Part shown: piece by piece, positions 1 to 10,480 of the stretch | Position numbering within the stretch: position 1 is the stretch's first letter | Layout: each line of letters begins with the position of its first letter | DNA from: Hypsibius dujardini | Taxonomy: Eukaryota; Tardigrada; Eutardigrada; Parachela; Hypsibiidae | Direction: 5' to 3' | Length of the DNA: 64,000 nt | Assembly: GCA_001579985.1 (NCBI GenBank) | Contig: LRSR01000366.1 | Coordinates: 44,249 to 108,248, forward strand | Notes under the pieces: model-generated | Told to the model about the DNA's origin: nothing | The model's input: the letters and a program-made list of their open reading frames with translations, nothing else | Databases searched by the model: none | Program-made: the position numbers and the translations under genes

Positions 1-2084
1 GGACTCTGAAATTCTGCCAAAAACGTTTTCATAGCCACACCGATGAAATTAATTTAAGAAACTATCTCTAATATTGGGCTAATACTGTAATGTTTAAAAA
101 AAAGTTAGTGGCTTTTTGTGTTCACCTTCTGCAAAATTGTTTCCAAATACTGTATAATGTGGATGAAAACACTGGAACAATTGTTGGCCAATCGAACGAT
201 CACTTATTTTTCCCACTGTTGCGGTAAAATCTATCCGTCTGATTACAGCACTACGCTCGTAATCCATCAATCCATCATCTCCATCGACCGAAAAATTATT
301 TTTGATGTTCCGCTCTTCGATCTCTTGATTTCACCAAGCGCTTCGCGAACTCGTCATTTGAACATTTTCCGATAGAAGCAGTGACTTCATGATTTTTTCG
401 AACAGTTTCCCGTTTTCGCGGCACCCGTAAACACGACCAAAGCAGGCCCTTTGAGCAGTTTAACGAGATTGTAAGATTGATGGTAAATGCTTCTTTCTCG
501 CCGGGAGGCTGAATTCCCTCAATATTAGAAAAGACCATACCTTGATTCATTGGCTTCTTGGTTTGATTGCTTGATTGAATAGAAATTGGTTGGCAAAAAT
601 ATTAGAAATGCAGTAAAAGTCAATCTTGATTGGAAGGGTGAAGTGCACAATGGACCTAGTAAAAATGCAGGGTAAAACGCTCATTTTCTCTAAGTTTGGA
701 AGATCAATTTTTTTTGGATTTCTTGAAAAAACTCGTCTTGCGGCTCCTATCAATCAAACAAACACAGGCAACGTCTCAAAATCAGTCGCGGAGAACAGCA
801 ATGATTCAATCAATCAACCGTTTTGCTTGATAAAATATCTTATCCTTTTCGCTGAACGGCACCTTCCTCAAATCATGAGTTATGGAACGTTAGCAACAGC
901 GAAAATGCTTTTTGAATTGCGCAACCCAAAAATCAGAAGCCTTGAATTGTTTATGACCAAGCCGTTTAGCGACTTCGAGAGTTTTTGCTTTGATGCCGTA
1001 ATGGCGAGCAATTCGTTATTTTTTAGGGCGTGGCTTTGGTGGAAGATCCTTCTTTCTAAATTAATAAATCAAGAATTGACCAAAGACTGCAGGAAGTAAC
1101 CATTATCAATCATTAAATCAATCGTACTCATACATACTTCAGCTAACCCTCCAGTGTGTCCAAGGATATGCCTTCATGTTTGGCGAATTTCGCATGGGAC
1201 AACATCGAACGCCGGAAACAATCCAAGATCCGCATAATCTCTTCCGCCCAATAATGGTTATTCTTTCTCATCTTATAGAGAGACCTCGTTTAAAAATAAA
1301 GTTATAGCGGTCATAAAATCAAGAAATCAGTGGAAGAAATCCTGTGTCAGATGCAAGACGAATCAACAAGCAAATTTCAAAGACCGGAAGCATCAAATCA
1401 ACAATCAATTGATCGCAGTCTCGTGTTCCGTTCTTTGAATCAATCAGACAGTTGGCAATTACGCGTGCTCTGTTCAACCGAACATGTGCCCGTGTTTTCA
1501 CTCAGATTATACAGTATTATCAGAGTTAACCAACTTCAGAAAGAAGATACACGGTGGCGAGGGCGTTAGTTAGCTCTGGGAGTGGACATGGGGATCTAGA
1601 CGTCCCATCGAGTCTTAAAGAGGGTGCGAAGGCTCATGTCGCTCGCCCTTTTCACTGACAGCTCCGGCTGAGCACTTGTTCAAACCCGTTCATCAAAACG
1701 TTTTTCATACATTTTGTTGATTGATGGCAAACGTTGACGACCGCACTCTCGCTACTGACGCTGGTAATGTTAAACAAAAATCCGTTGCCCAACATCTATG
1801 CAATTGAAGCTGTCCGAATGTACCGTAGATTGGTCGTCTTTTTTTCTCGCACCAAACACAGTTCGATACCAGTATCGAAGTTCGAATTATCATTCACAGC
1901 GGTACATACGTATCGAAACATATTAAAAAGAAAAACCAGTAGTGTCTTGACCGCGGCAATTAAAGCTAGCACTTGGCCGTTCATATGATAGGACCCATTA
2001 CCGGTATTAAGAGCCAACTCATCCAGAATTTCTTCCTAATAATTTTGTACTTTTTAGTCAACACTTTTTATACATCTGCACCAA
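1..2084. other. Intergenic stretch without a supported gene
   Basis: Apart from the transposase-like fragment near 0.9-1.0 kb I see no coding exon. The sequence is AT-rich with scattered CAATCAAT-type motifs. Open frames of up to 157 codons occur but have no recognisable protein character and no matching splice structure. Confidence 0.5.
897..1020 (-). pseudogene. Fragment resembling a pogo/Tc5-type transposase DNA-binding domain
   Basis: Read on the minus strand, this stretch gives about 40 residues starting RIARHYGIKAKTLEVAKRLG and followed by FKASDFWVAQFKKHF, then a stop. An A-x-x-Y-G-I helix followed by an F-K-A-S-x-x-W-x-x-x-F-K-K-H motif is the usual form of the CENP-B/Tc5-type helix-turn-helix in pogo and Tigger transposases. 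A stop lies directly upstream in frame, and no DDE catalytic domain was found nearby. It is therefore a decayed relic at best. The family call rests on motif recognition only. Confidence 0.35.
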
Positions 2085-3823
2085 TCACAACTCGTTTCGA
2101 ATCTTTCCTTCCACGTCCTCTTCCTTCAATGCATCCTCACTCTCATTTCCCTCCTGCTCCACAGCTCGGTTCAACCCATCCTGACCAGCGGAAAGCGTCG
2201 ATCGTCCCGTCCCGGTATCCGTGACAGCGTTCAGGTTCTCCACCGTCACGTCCGCATTATCAATCTCCTTATACGCCTCTTCATCACTCTCCTTTTCGGC
2301 ATCTCTCCGAAACAATTTTTCATCCATTTCTCTCAACTTATCCACCCCCTCCTCGGTCAGCTTCTTTGCCTTCTCCACGATGTCTGAATTGGCAGCCTCG
2401 ACTGACGTTTCTTCAGCGGCGTCCTTGAGGTTCTTAAGATTCTCCCCAACCGCTTCTGCCGTGGCATGCAACTTTTCCTCAACTTCCTCGACCGCCGGGA
2501 TGGCATCCTTCAAGCTGTCTACTTTATCAAGGACGGATTCTTTGGCGGATTTGATTGTTTTCCTTGTCGTGTCTGCTGCGTCTACCAGGCCCTCCTTGAC
2601 TGTCTGTGCTGTGTCAGCGATTACGTCCGACGCGGTGTCTATGGCGACTTTCGCCGACTCAGACGCCTGCAATCGTTAAATAAATGATGTCGGTATAAAT
2701 AGACATTGTCTATACATTTCAGGCATCCAGCAGGCAGACAGAATGTTGGGCGTCTCATAGGCACGCGACGAATTATCTTCAGACAATCGAACTAGATGTC
2801 ATCTCCCAGACAGAGCTGAGAGGATTCAGACACGACGCTTGAAGCACTTCACAGACAAACTAGAACAGACATGGGTTGACTATCCACGTGTATATATCTG
2901 CGAAAAAAGGGACAGGTATTCTTTTTTTAATTTTCAGGCACATAAGAAGAGAAGCAGACAGACAGATCGCTAGAGATTAATATCACAGACAAAGACAGGA
3001 GTTAAGGTAATACAACGTAATGCGCTCGGACATCTAACAGCAGGTACATTAATTCAGGCAGATGTAGGAAAACATATGATGGCTGTAAACGTCATTCAAC
3101 GTGCAGACAGGCAGACCTGAATTGAATCTCCGAATAAACAAACAGACTGACAATTAAGAGACAAGGCAGACACCATGATATTGAGAGCCAAACAGTCGAA
3201 ATGTTGAAAAAAAGAATCAAAAATGATATTGTTATAAAACAATTAGGTAAACAATTGGTGCACTCAAACGGTTGGAAAAGGAAAAGCAGTTCTTCTATCA
3301 AGACATTCAGCCAGTCAACAATATTACAGACAAAGAAGAAGACCTCAGTTTCACGGACAGTCAGGCACAGCGAAAGTCAGACGAACCGTTGATACAAATC
3401 GAGATAGAAAGCAGTCGACGGTCAGACAAACGCATGAAACTCATATACACAACGACAAACCTGCTTAACTGCCTCCCTGTCTGAGTCGTCTATCTTTCTT
3501 CTAGCCTCTTTGGCGGTCTCCGTTGCAGTACCCTCCATTTCCTTCACATGCTCAATCGCTTCGCCCAGTTTTTCGCCAGCTTCCGTCACCATTTCTGCCG
3601 TCTCTTGAGCCCATTCCTTGACGGCTTCCGTGGTGTCCTTCACCCGGTCCTCCGCCTTGTCCGCCACCGATTGGGCAGTCCCCTCCGCAGACTCCAACTC
3701 ATCGTCCGGTATGTCCTCGCACAGGTTGTGGTAGTTGGCGTCTCTCCACAGCCAATCCCAGGCGGCAGTCTGCCGCAGCAGGAAGACAAACCCCACTGCA
3801 CACAACAGGAAGATTTGACGCAT
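2085..3823 (-). CDS. LEA-like amphipathic protein, predicted ER-luminal
   Basis: There are two exons, 3823-3461 and 2666-2085, joined in phase 0 (donor CAG|GTTTGT, acceptor TTGCAG|GCG), giving 314 residues. Residues 1-21 form a clear signal peptide (MRQIFLLCAVGFVFLLRQTA, cleavage near TAA/W). The mature chain is almost all A, E, K, D, T and V in degenerate 11-residue blocks with no hydrophobic core, the hallmark of group-3 LEA-like proteins and of long amphipathic helices. The last four residues are RNEL, which fits the PROSITE ER-retention pattern (K/R/H/Q/S/A)-(D/E/N/Q)-E-L. An in-frame ATG at 3880 also exists, but starting there would bury the signal peptide. Inferred role: a stress-protective, intrinsically disordered helix former in the ER lumen. 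Reading through the donor instead gives a short unlikely tail (VCRCVYEFHAFV). The LEA-like call rests on composition and periodicity, not on a family signature. Confidence 0.75.
2667..3460 (-). repeat. Intron of the LEA-like gene, rich in degenerate CAGACAG
   Basis: This 794-bp intron carries dozens of dispersed CAGACAG/AGACAGAC words on the plus strand (TCTGTCTG in the sense of the gene), separated by unique sequence. It looks like a decayed tetranucleotide array. I see no internal exon. Confidence 0.6.
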
Positions 3824-3881
3824 TTTAGTATCTCCGGAAAATTGGAAAAGAACAGTGGACTCAAATTCCAACAAATGCATA

Positions 3882-4903
3882 TATGAATGTAGATTTGTTG
3901 TGGAAGAAAATCAGCAAAAATGATTATGAAATGATCGATAATTTAGCAATGTAATTAGTCAATCCAAAATCAAGTAGATCAAATAACGCGCACTAGAACG
4001 GTGTCAGGTAGGCCTGAAAAATGTTCATACCCTATGCTAATACGGAATGACATTGGAAACCTCAGTAATATGCTGCGTACGGTGAACTAGAAAATCGGCA
4101 TAACACAGTTTTTTAGATCTTAGGCTTGGGTTTAGTCTGAGAGGAGAGTTATACTACCTCCGTTGGTTTCCGGAAGATGATGTCATAGATAAATACTCGG
4201 GACCTTCTTATGACGGGCGAAAAGTAGGAATCTAATTAAAGATCTACCGCGTCGGCAGTGTGCGATATCTGAATGGTGCAGTGACGCCATCTATGCCAAA
4301 TATAGGTCCGAAATTAAAATAGATCCGAAATAAAGGAGTCCGGGAAGCATGAAATGTTTGCGGTTAACTAGGCTGTCAAACAAAAATAAATACATGTGAC
4401 GGCGTTCTTTGGAAACATATCGAAAACACTTTTTGTGAAAGCCAACAAACAATACAGATGATTGGCAATTTAAGTTTTGTTTGACAAAACTCGTCAACGA
4501 CCCCGCTGTATTGCCATACGTAAGGCCAAAAGGAAACTCCTCCTGCTGCTTTCATAAAAACGGATAATTAAAAATATCATAGATATCTTTTTACCGGGTG
4601 ACACATTTGTTATGGGATCAATTTCAGGACCATTCAAAACAGTAGCAACTCTCATCCATTTCTCTACATATTTGACCCACATAATTAACTAAATTTTAAT
4701 TTTTCCGTGTTGTGCAATTTTCAAATCCGTGCCGAAGGAGCATCCAACTGCAGGAATAAAATATCCGCGCTCTTCGTCATCAATACCAGAAATAATTAAT
4801 TTACTTCTCTCAATCGCAACACACCGGCTCACCTCGAATTATCCTCATTGTCATGCATGCCTCATCCTTTCAGCAAAACCCACCATACCGGACTGCCTGA
4901 CTA
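3882..4903. other. Intergenic, nothing recognised
   Basis: This AT-rich stretch lies between the 5' end of the LEA-like gene and the 3' end of the spherulin-4-like gene. No coding exon, repeat or RNA gene was recognised. No canonical AATAAA for the spherulin-4-like gene is visible directly after its stop at 4904. Confidence 0.4.
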
Positions 4904-7172
4904 TTAAAACTTCTCAACTATTGAAACAGCATTCGCGAATGCAGAAATGCTTGCAGGAGCCCTGAGGAAATCGTCATAAACGACCTCCGTACTGGTAATC
5001 AAGGCGCTGGATATACCCTTCAGCTTCATGTTCGCAGCCAGACGATTTAACTCGGAAAGCGAAGTCTCATGACCGGTGTAGTCGTGTACGAGTATAACCG
5101 TCTTGAGGATATTCACTGACCCGACAGCCCCGATGATGAGGTCGATGGTGGGTTGACCCCTGTACGAAATGGTTGTCGGTTGTTGGCACACACTCGAATT
5201 TCCTGCAATGAACGTAAAACCGGTGTGTGGTGTGATTTGGAGTCGGGGATTTGGGTGTTACCGTGTGTGTAAGGGAGGGAAGTGGAAAGGCTGGAGGACA
5301 CAAACTGCTCGAAGATGGGTTGATGTAGAGGGGTAAACGATTTACACGCGACCACTTTCTTATTTCTCCAATCATTTGCTCCGCGTTCATTTTTTTTCAA
5401 ATCTGAAAATTTAGTTTAATAGTACAATCAATTATCTCTGTTAGGAGAGCTTTTCGACGTCGCAAGTTGCGACTCGCAAGTTGGACTGTTGTTCAGAGCG
5501 AGCTATGTCCCCGAACTTGCCGATCAAGTTCGACCAGGCGTCGCGGAATTTTCATAGGCTTGTCACATTTTGTACGTAGCAATTTGGTGCTTTAATATGC
5601 AAAAATCCTTGTTTTCCGTGATTGTCAATGGTTTTAACTTGAACACCAGAAATCAAATATGTGCAATATACATACCTCGATCGTCCCTACCTTTTTTTGT
5701 TGCTCATCAAATAATTTCAATTGGAATTACAAATATATGGAGCACAAAATGTTCCATATTTTGAATCATTGCCAAGATTGTCAACATCAATCAGAAAAAA
5801 ATTGCATCGTTTTTGCCGAAATCAGTAGGTTGAAAATTCAGCACGCTGAGCTTTGTTTTGGAAAAACAGTTGACATTGTGCCATAGATGATGTCGCAACA
5901 TCCGAAAACAGTAAAAATGCAGGAAATCATCGCTTTATTGATTTCAGAAACCAGATTCAGAAAAATGTTGAAAATGTGCACACACCTTAAGAATTTGCCA
6001 CCACGACCATTTGGCGACCACCTTGAAGTGGTCGCGTGTAAATGTACATTCAGGGTTTTCAAAGCTTGGGTATGTATGCCAATTATCTCGCCGATCAAGG
6101 CCTCGCAAATTTGGCTTAGACTACAAGTCCCTCTCCCCTTTCCCCTTATTGTCCTCTCCCACTTTCTCTTTCCGATTTTGACCGTTGTTCCGTGATTTGA
6201 TAAATTGAAGATTTGATGTTTTTAGAATCCTTTAGGTTTCCTTTTCAGAAAAAGGAATTGAACCCCTAAATATCAGACCCTGCCCGTACGAGTGTTGAGT
6301 GAAAAAAACAAAACGTCTCGTTTTTTGTTTACCGTTTGAGTTTTGGTTACACCATGCTTCAGCGGTGTCCAAACGTCGGGGTTTTATATCTAGAGATAGG
6401 GGAACAAATGGGCTCTCCAGAATTATCAAGTTTGTTATAGTCATTGAAAGGGAAATTGGTCAGCCCTCGTAAAACCAAATATAGCCATAAAGGGGGAAGT
6501 GAATGGGGGAGGGGGACTTGTTCTGTATGGTCTAAACTCAATAATACTCTTTGGATTCGCCAATTATTCTGGTCATTTACCTGTGTTGTTGCGGAAGCAA
6601 CCCTCAAACGCGATCAAGTACTCACACGACCTGTACAACTCCAAAGCTCGCGGTATCACGCCTGGATTGAGGATGCGCTGAACATCCACGCGGTGGAAAA
6701 TGCCCCGAGCAGCATTGGTCAGGTCTTGGTAGTATGCGGCAAACTCGGGCGTCGCGGCAACTTCGTCGAAGAAGATACCGTGGACGGAGATGTTTTTGTC
6801 GTTAAACTGCGAGTAGTTTGCATATGTGGCCATGTTGGCTTTCACCAGGAGAGGGTGCCGAGTTCCAAAGCCGGTGTAAACGTATCCGAACGTCCGAACG
6901 TTTGGCCGACGGTTCATATCGTCGATTGCGTCGATCCAGTGTTGATCTGTGGGATTTGTGATGTCCCGTTCGCCGTTGCTGGGATTGATGATGACCTGAA
7001 ACTGAACTGTCGGATAACGGTCGATGGCTTCTTTGACTGCCGCCCATTGGCGTCCGTCTTTGCTGGTTCGGTCGGGGTTGGGATATACATAGAGGGGGAC
7101 TATCACTTTCAGTGCAGCTACAGTGCATGCCCACGCCAACATTACGGCCACGAGGTTGCTGGTGATTGACAT
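4904..7172 (-). CDS. Secreted spherulin-4-like (spherulation-specific family 4) protein
   Basis: There are two exons, 7172-6581 and 5202-4904, joined in phase 1 (ACACAG|GTAAAT, TTGCAG|GAAATT), giving 296 residues. The ATG at 7172 is followed by a signal peptide of about 20 residues (SITSNLVAVMLAWACTVAA). The mature protein opens with KVIVPLYVYPNP. It continues with the family hallmarks of the spherulin-4 TIM-barrel fold: VIINPSNGE, VRTFGYVYTGFGTR, a GIFFDE motif carrying the conserved acidic pair, then ILNPG. Exon 2 supplies the final strands (KTVILVHDY, then a helix and ALITS) and stops in VEKF. Exon 1 alone would end in CFRNNTGK, lacking the last strands. The family is common in fungi, slime moulds and bacteria and patchy in animals, so ancient transfer is possible. 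The enzymatic activity of the family is uncertain; some relatives act on galactosaminogalactan-type polysaccharides. The intron holds a MITE. Confidence 0.82.
6113..6539 (+). mobile_element. MITE family A, copy 1 (inside the spherulin-4-like intron)
   Basis: This roughly 427-bp element starts GGCTTAGACTACAAGTCCC and ends GGGACTTGTTCTGTATGGTC, close to an inverted copy of its start. The interior shares long blocks with copies at 49289-49701, 56922-57332 and 59849-60255 (for example TTGATAAATTGAAGAT, then TTAGAATCCTTTAGGTTTCC). It encodes no transposase. It is a non-autonomous terminal-inverted-repeat element by structure; its superfamily is unknown. Confidence 0.65.
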
Positions 7173-8289
7173 CTTGATGGGCAAGTGCGAAATTTAGGAG
7201 TAGTCGGTGTAGGCAACAAAACAGAAAACCGGGTCTACCGGAAAAATGGAGGGACAGAAATTCAAACTCAGTAAGAAATTTGAATGAACTATGAAAAGTT
7301 AATTGACGATGCCGGTTAAAAGACGGATGAGAACCTTACGTACATGAAGAACATACTTTAAATTAAAAAACAGATGGAAGAGCTTCTAGTGGGTGCAACT
7401 GTCTGTCAAAAAGTATTTGTGTCTGATGGACGATTTTCACGAGAATTCCCTAGTATTCCTTATGGATCCTTTACGAGGTCCAGAATTATCATTTGCTGCG
7501 AGATGAATTATTATTGATGACTGAAGAACCCACGTGCAAGCAAGTCAGAACAGAGGCTGCATGTTGATCGCCTGCCATCGACAGGGGCGCCACAATTGCA
7601 CAGAAGTTCGAAACGCAGTAAAGGAGATGTAAAAGATATATATCAACTAGTTTATCAATCAAAGGGAATGCTACACGGGACACTTCTTTTCGAAACATCC
7701 TGTTTTGCAGCAACATCGGCGAGAAAACTAACCATCAATCATTAGATTCGTCATCGCTGCTGTGCCATTTCAAAGCTCTATCGGGGCCAGCGGGCAACGC
7801 AAGACGGGGCCTAAAGCTTATAAGTTAACTGTAACATCTTGCTAGGATGACACATGATGATCGGGCATGAATAACCAATACGAGACGCACGTGATATTCG
7901 ATAGGGATTTAATGCGATAACAACGTTTGTAAATGTGCATGTCAAACTTAAAACTTTTAGGTTTTTAAATTTTTAATAGTAAGTAGAGTGGCGTCGGCGA
8001 AGCGATTCAGCACATTGTAGCGTTGCTGGAGATACCTAAACGTAAAAAATCTCAAACAAACGAACAAAAGGCAAGTCTGGATTATAAAAATTAATTTTAA
8101 AAGTTAGCCGGCTCTTTTAAACATTTCTTTCTGCATGGCCACTTTTAAAGTAGCCATATATAAATACTGTACATAACTTTATGTTTCATTTGTTAGTTGC
8201 GCTGGGATCATTTGTTCGTCAACTTACCTGGCAACCCAAATGAGTTGTTTTCCTTATTAAAAATGGGTTTCCTAAATTTCAAACTTGTA

Positions 8290-8457
8290 TTCAAGACTCA
8301 GTTTTGTTTTAGTTTTTTTCCAACTTAAATTCCTAGTAACTAAAATGTTTAGTATAGTATTTATCGTCAAAACTAAAACCAAAAAATTAGTCGTTAAACG
8401 TTTCAGTTTAGTTTTGGTTTAGTTATTTTTCTTTTAGATTAATTTTGTCATTTCTAG
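8290..8457 (-). mobile_element. Family C AT-rich element, remnant
   Basis: This stretch is dense in AGTTTAGTTTT/AAAACTAAAAC words and ends with GATTAATTTTGTCATTTCTAG, which matches the inverted end of the element at 31072-31360. The left end is not clear, so this is either truncated or diverged. Confidence 0.4.
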
Positions 8458-8944
8458 GCAGGTTGCGGGAATTGGCCTTTCACTTGCTGGTTACTTTATT
8501 ATTAGACTCTTTGGTTATGTGACATCATGTCTCGGTTGCGCATCAATTGCATGTCTTGGTTGCTCAGCCCAGTACGCGCAGGGTCAAATCGACCAGGCCG
8601 CAAGCATCGTGAAAAGCATCTTTCTTTTCAATCGAAAAATTTAACATAGAACAAATGCTGTCTGTGTTCGCATCATCCGATCTAGTCTTGGTCCATACGT
8701 AACTGGTGCAATTTCAATCTGTGGCGCAATACTGGCCACATGCGAGGATATCTTTGGAAGCCATGTAGTATGACTAGAAGGATTGTTTGGTCTCCGACGG
8801 CTTCATAAAATTGCAGGCACTGGTCTATTGCCGTCCTTTCCAGTCAACGGCTGGTCGGTGAGGATCCTGGTTTACTGTAAAATAAGCTTTTGAGATAGGC
8901 TAAAAGTTGTCTCCGATATTTGGGCTATGCTACTTGAGTTTTCC

Positions 8945-9020
8945 ATGTCTGTGTCTGGGCCTGTGTCTGTGCCTGTGTGTGTGTTTATGTCTGTGTCTGT
9001 GTCTGTGTCTGTGTCTGTGT
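8945..9020 (+). repeat. (TGTCTG)n microsatellite
   Basis: The array is a run of GTGTCTGTGTCTGTG repeats with minor interruptions, ending in a duplicated TGTAAACATGTGTAAACAT. No coding frame runs through it. Confidence 0.85.
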
Positions 9021-9936
9021 AAACATGTGTAAACATTTTATTGGTATTGGAAAATGGATCGGTTCGGTATACCGGATTATTTTAATTCTGGACCAGGGCT
9101 AGCCTGCCCAAGCAGTGTCATAATGCAGTGTTATTTATTAGTTTTCAGATATTTGTGTGTACCATACAAATTGCTAGCGCGATCAGGCTTTGAGAATTAC
9201 TATACTTTTGCGCGCACTCGTCACTGTGCCTTTCGCGGACCTTTTCTAATAAGAGCCAACAAACACTTCTCTGATCTATGAATACCGTGCGAGAGTACAA
9301 TCAGCCCACAGGAAGACAGTTCCCAATAACATCAAAAACGTTTCTGCAGCGAGGAATGATAAAATTCTTCCTCATCTTGGCATTGGAATGGCCTGCCACT
9401 TTCCCAGCGTCCACAGCGGAACCACGCTGTTCGAAGCAAGCTTGGCATCTCTTCTAGGCCTGATCGTCAGGGCTGACCGTGTACCATCTGCGTAGAGTCG
9501 ACTGCTGGCCCAGTAGAAGATCTATGAAAAATTGCGCCCACATAAAGCTGTTTCACAGACACAATATACACGCATGCCACGCCTCGAAAACATCGGAACA
9601 TCGAATCCCATTACCATTCGGTCGTTCGAGCATGGTTCATGATTTAGTTTAAAGGATAAGACAGCTCAAGTCTACTGTCCTGTAATTCAATTCAGTTGTG
9701 TTCGCTAACCACAGTTATGTTCACGTTTTGAACACTTTTATTTACAAATTTTATTATTTGGGTTTTTGGAACACACAAGTTTGTGAAATAAAGAGACAGG
9801 TTGTGTGTCTAAATTTGGCGGGAGAGATTATGGGCATAATCCAACAGGTTGTATGGTACAGCATAAGATTGAGGGGAAATGTTGTGGGGCATAGCCCATA
9901 TTCTGCGGCATAAGGTTTGTGCCGAGTTGTTAACAG

Positions 9937-10425
9937 AGGCTTGTTTAGGGCTCATACAAGTTGGAACCAGGACCCCTTACGGTAAGGCCAGGGGTGGGCA
10001 AAATGCAATTTGTCACAATTGACCCTAAAATTCGGCCTTTATTCCCATGATTTCGGAACTGGGGGCGGGTCTGCATTCTAAGGCCCCTTGGAATTTCAAA
10101 ACATTTTCAAAAACTTCAATTGTTCCATCATGACATCATGATCAAATTTATGATTTCGGGGGCCCAATGTACGCACTCTGGTAATGACTGCAAACAGGAG
10201 GTTAAAACATTCAAGAGTGGGCTAAATTTGATGAAAAACTGAAATTTGTGATAAAGTTTGAAATCCTCGGGCGCTTTGGAAATCAGACCCCCACAAGTTT
10301 TAAAACGATAAGAAACAAAAGGCCGAATTTTTGGTTAAACTTAATTTTTTACCCCTTTGCCCACCCCTAGCCCTTCCAGGGGGTCCTGACTCCTACGTGT
10401 AAGGAAGGACCCCAAACGAGCCCCT
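9937..10425 (+). mobile_element. MITE family B, copy 1
   Basis: The left end AGGCTTGTTTAGGGCTCATAC is followed by GTTGGAACCAGGACCCCTTA. The right end, AAGGACCCCAAACGAGCCCCT, is its approximate inverted complement and is preceded by the complement of the GGACCCC block. The terminal repeats are therefore long (about 50-60 bp) and imperfect. There is no coding capacity. The element lies just 3' of the GPCR gene. Confidence 0.65.
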
Positions 10426-10480
10426 GGTAGTGAAGTTAAACCTCTGATATTTGTTGACGGGGAAAGGGAGGCAGACTCGT

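Larger units (their letters stand above)
7173..9936. other. Intergenic region, AT-rich with simple repeats
   Basis: No supported exon was found. The region contains a family-C element remnant (about 8290-8457), a TGTCTG microsatellite (8945-9020), and unassigned unique sequence. Short open frames at 9054-9281 and 9698-9913 have no protein-family character. Confidence 0.5.

Noticed and set aside
626-1099. 157-codon plus-strand open frame
   Set aside because: No protein-family character, and it lies opposite the transposase-like fragment, of which it appears to be the antisense shadow.
7173-7184. Four-codon extension of the spherulin-4-like protein
   Set aside because: It would start at TTG; the first ATG is at 7172 and leads straight into the signal peptide.
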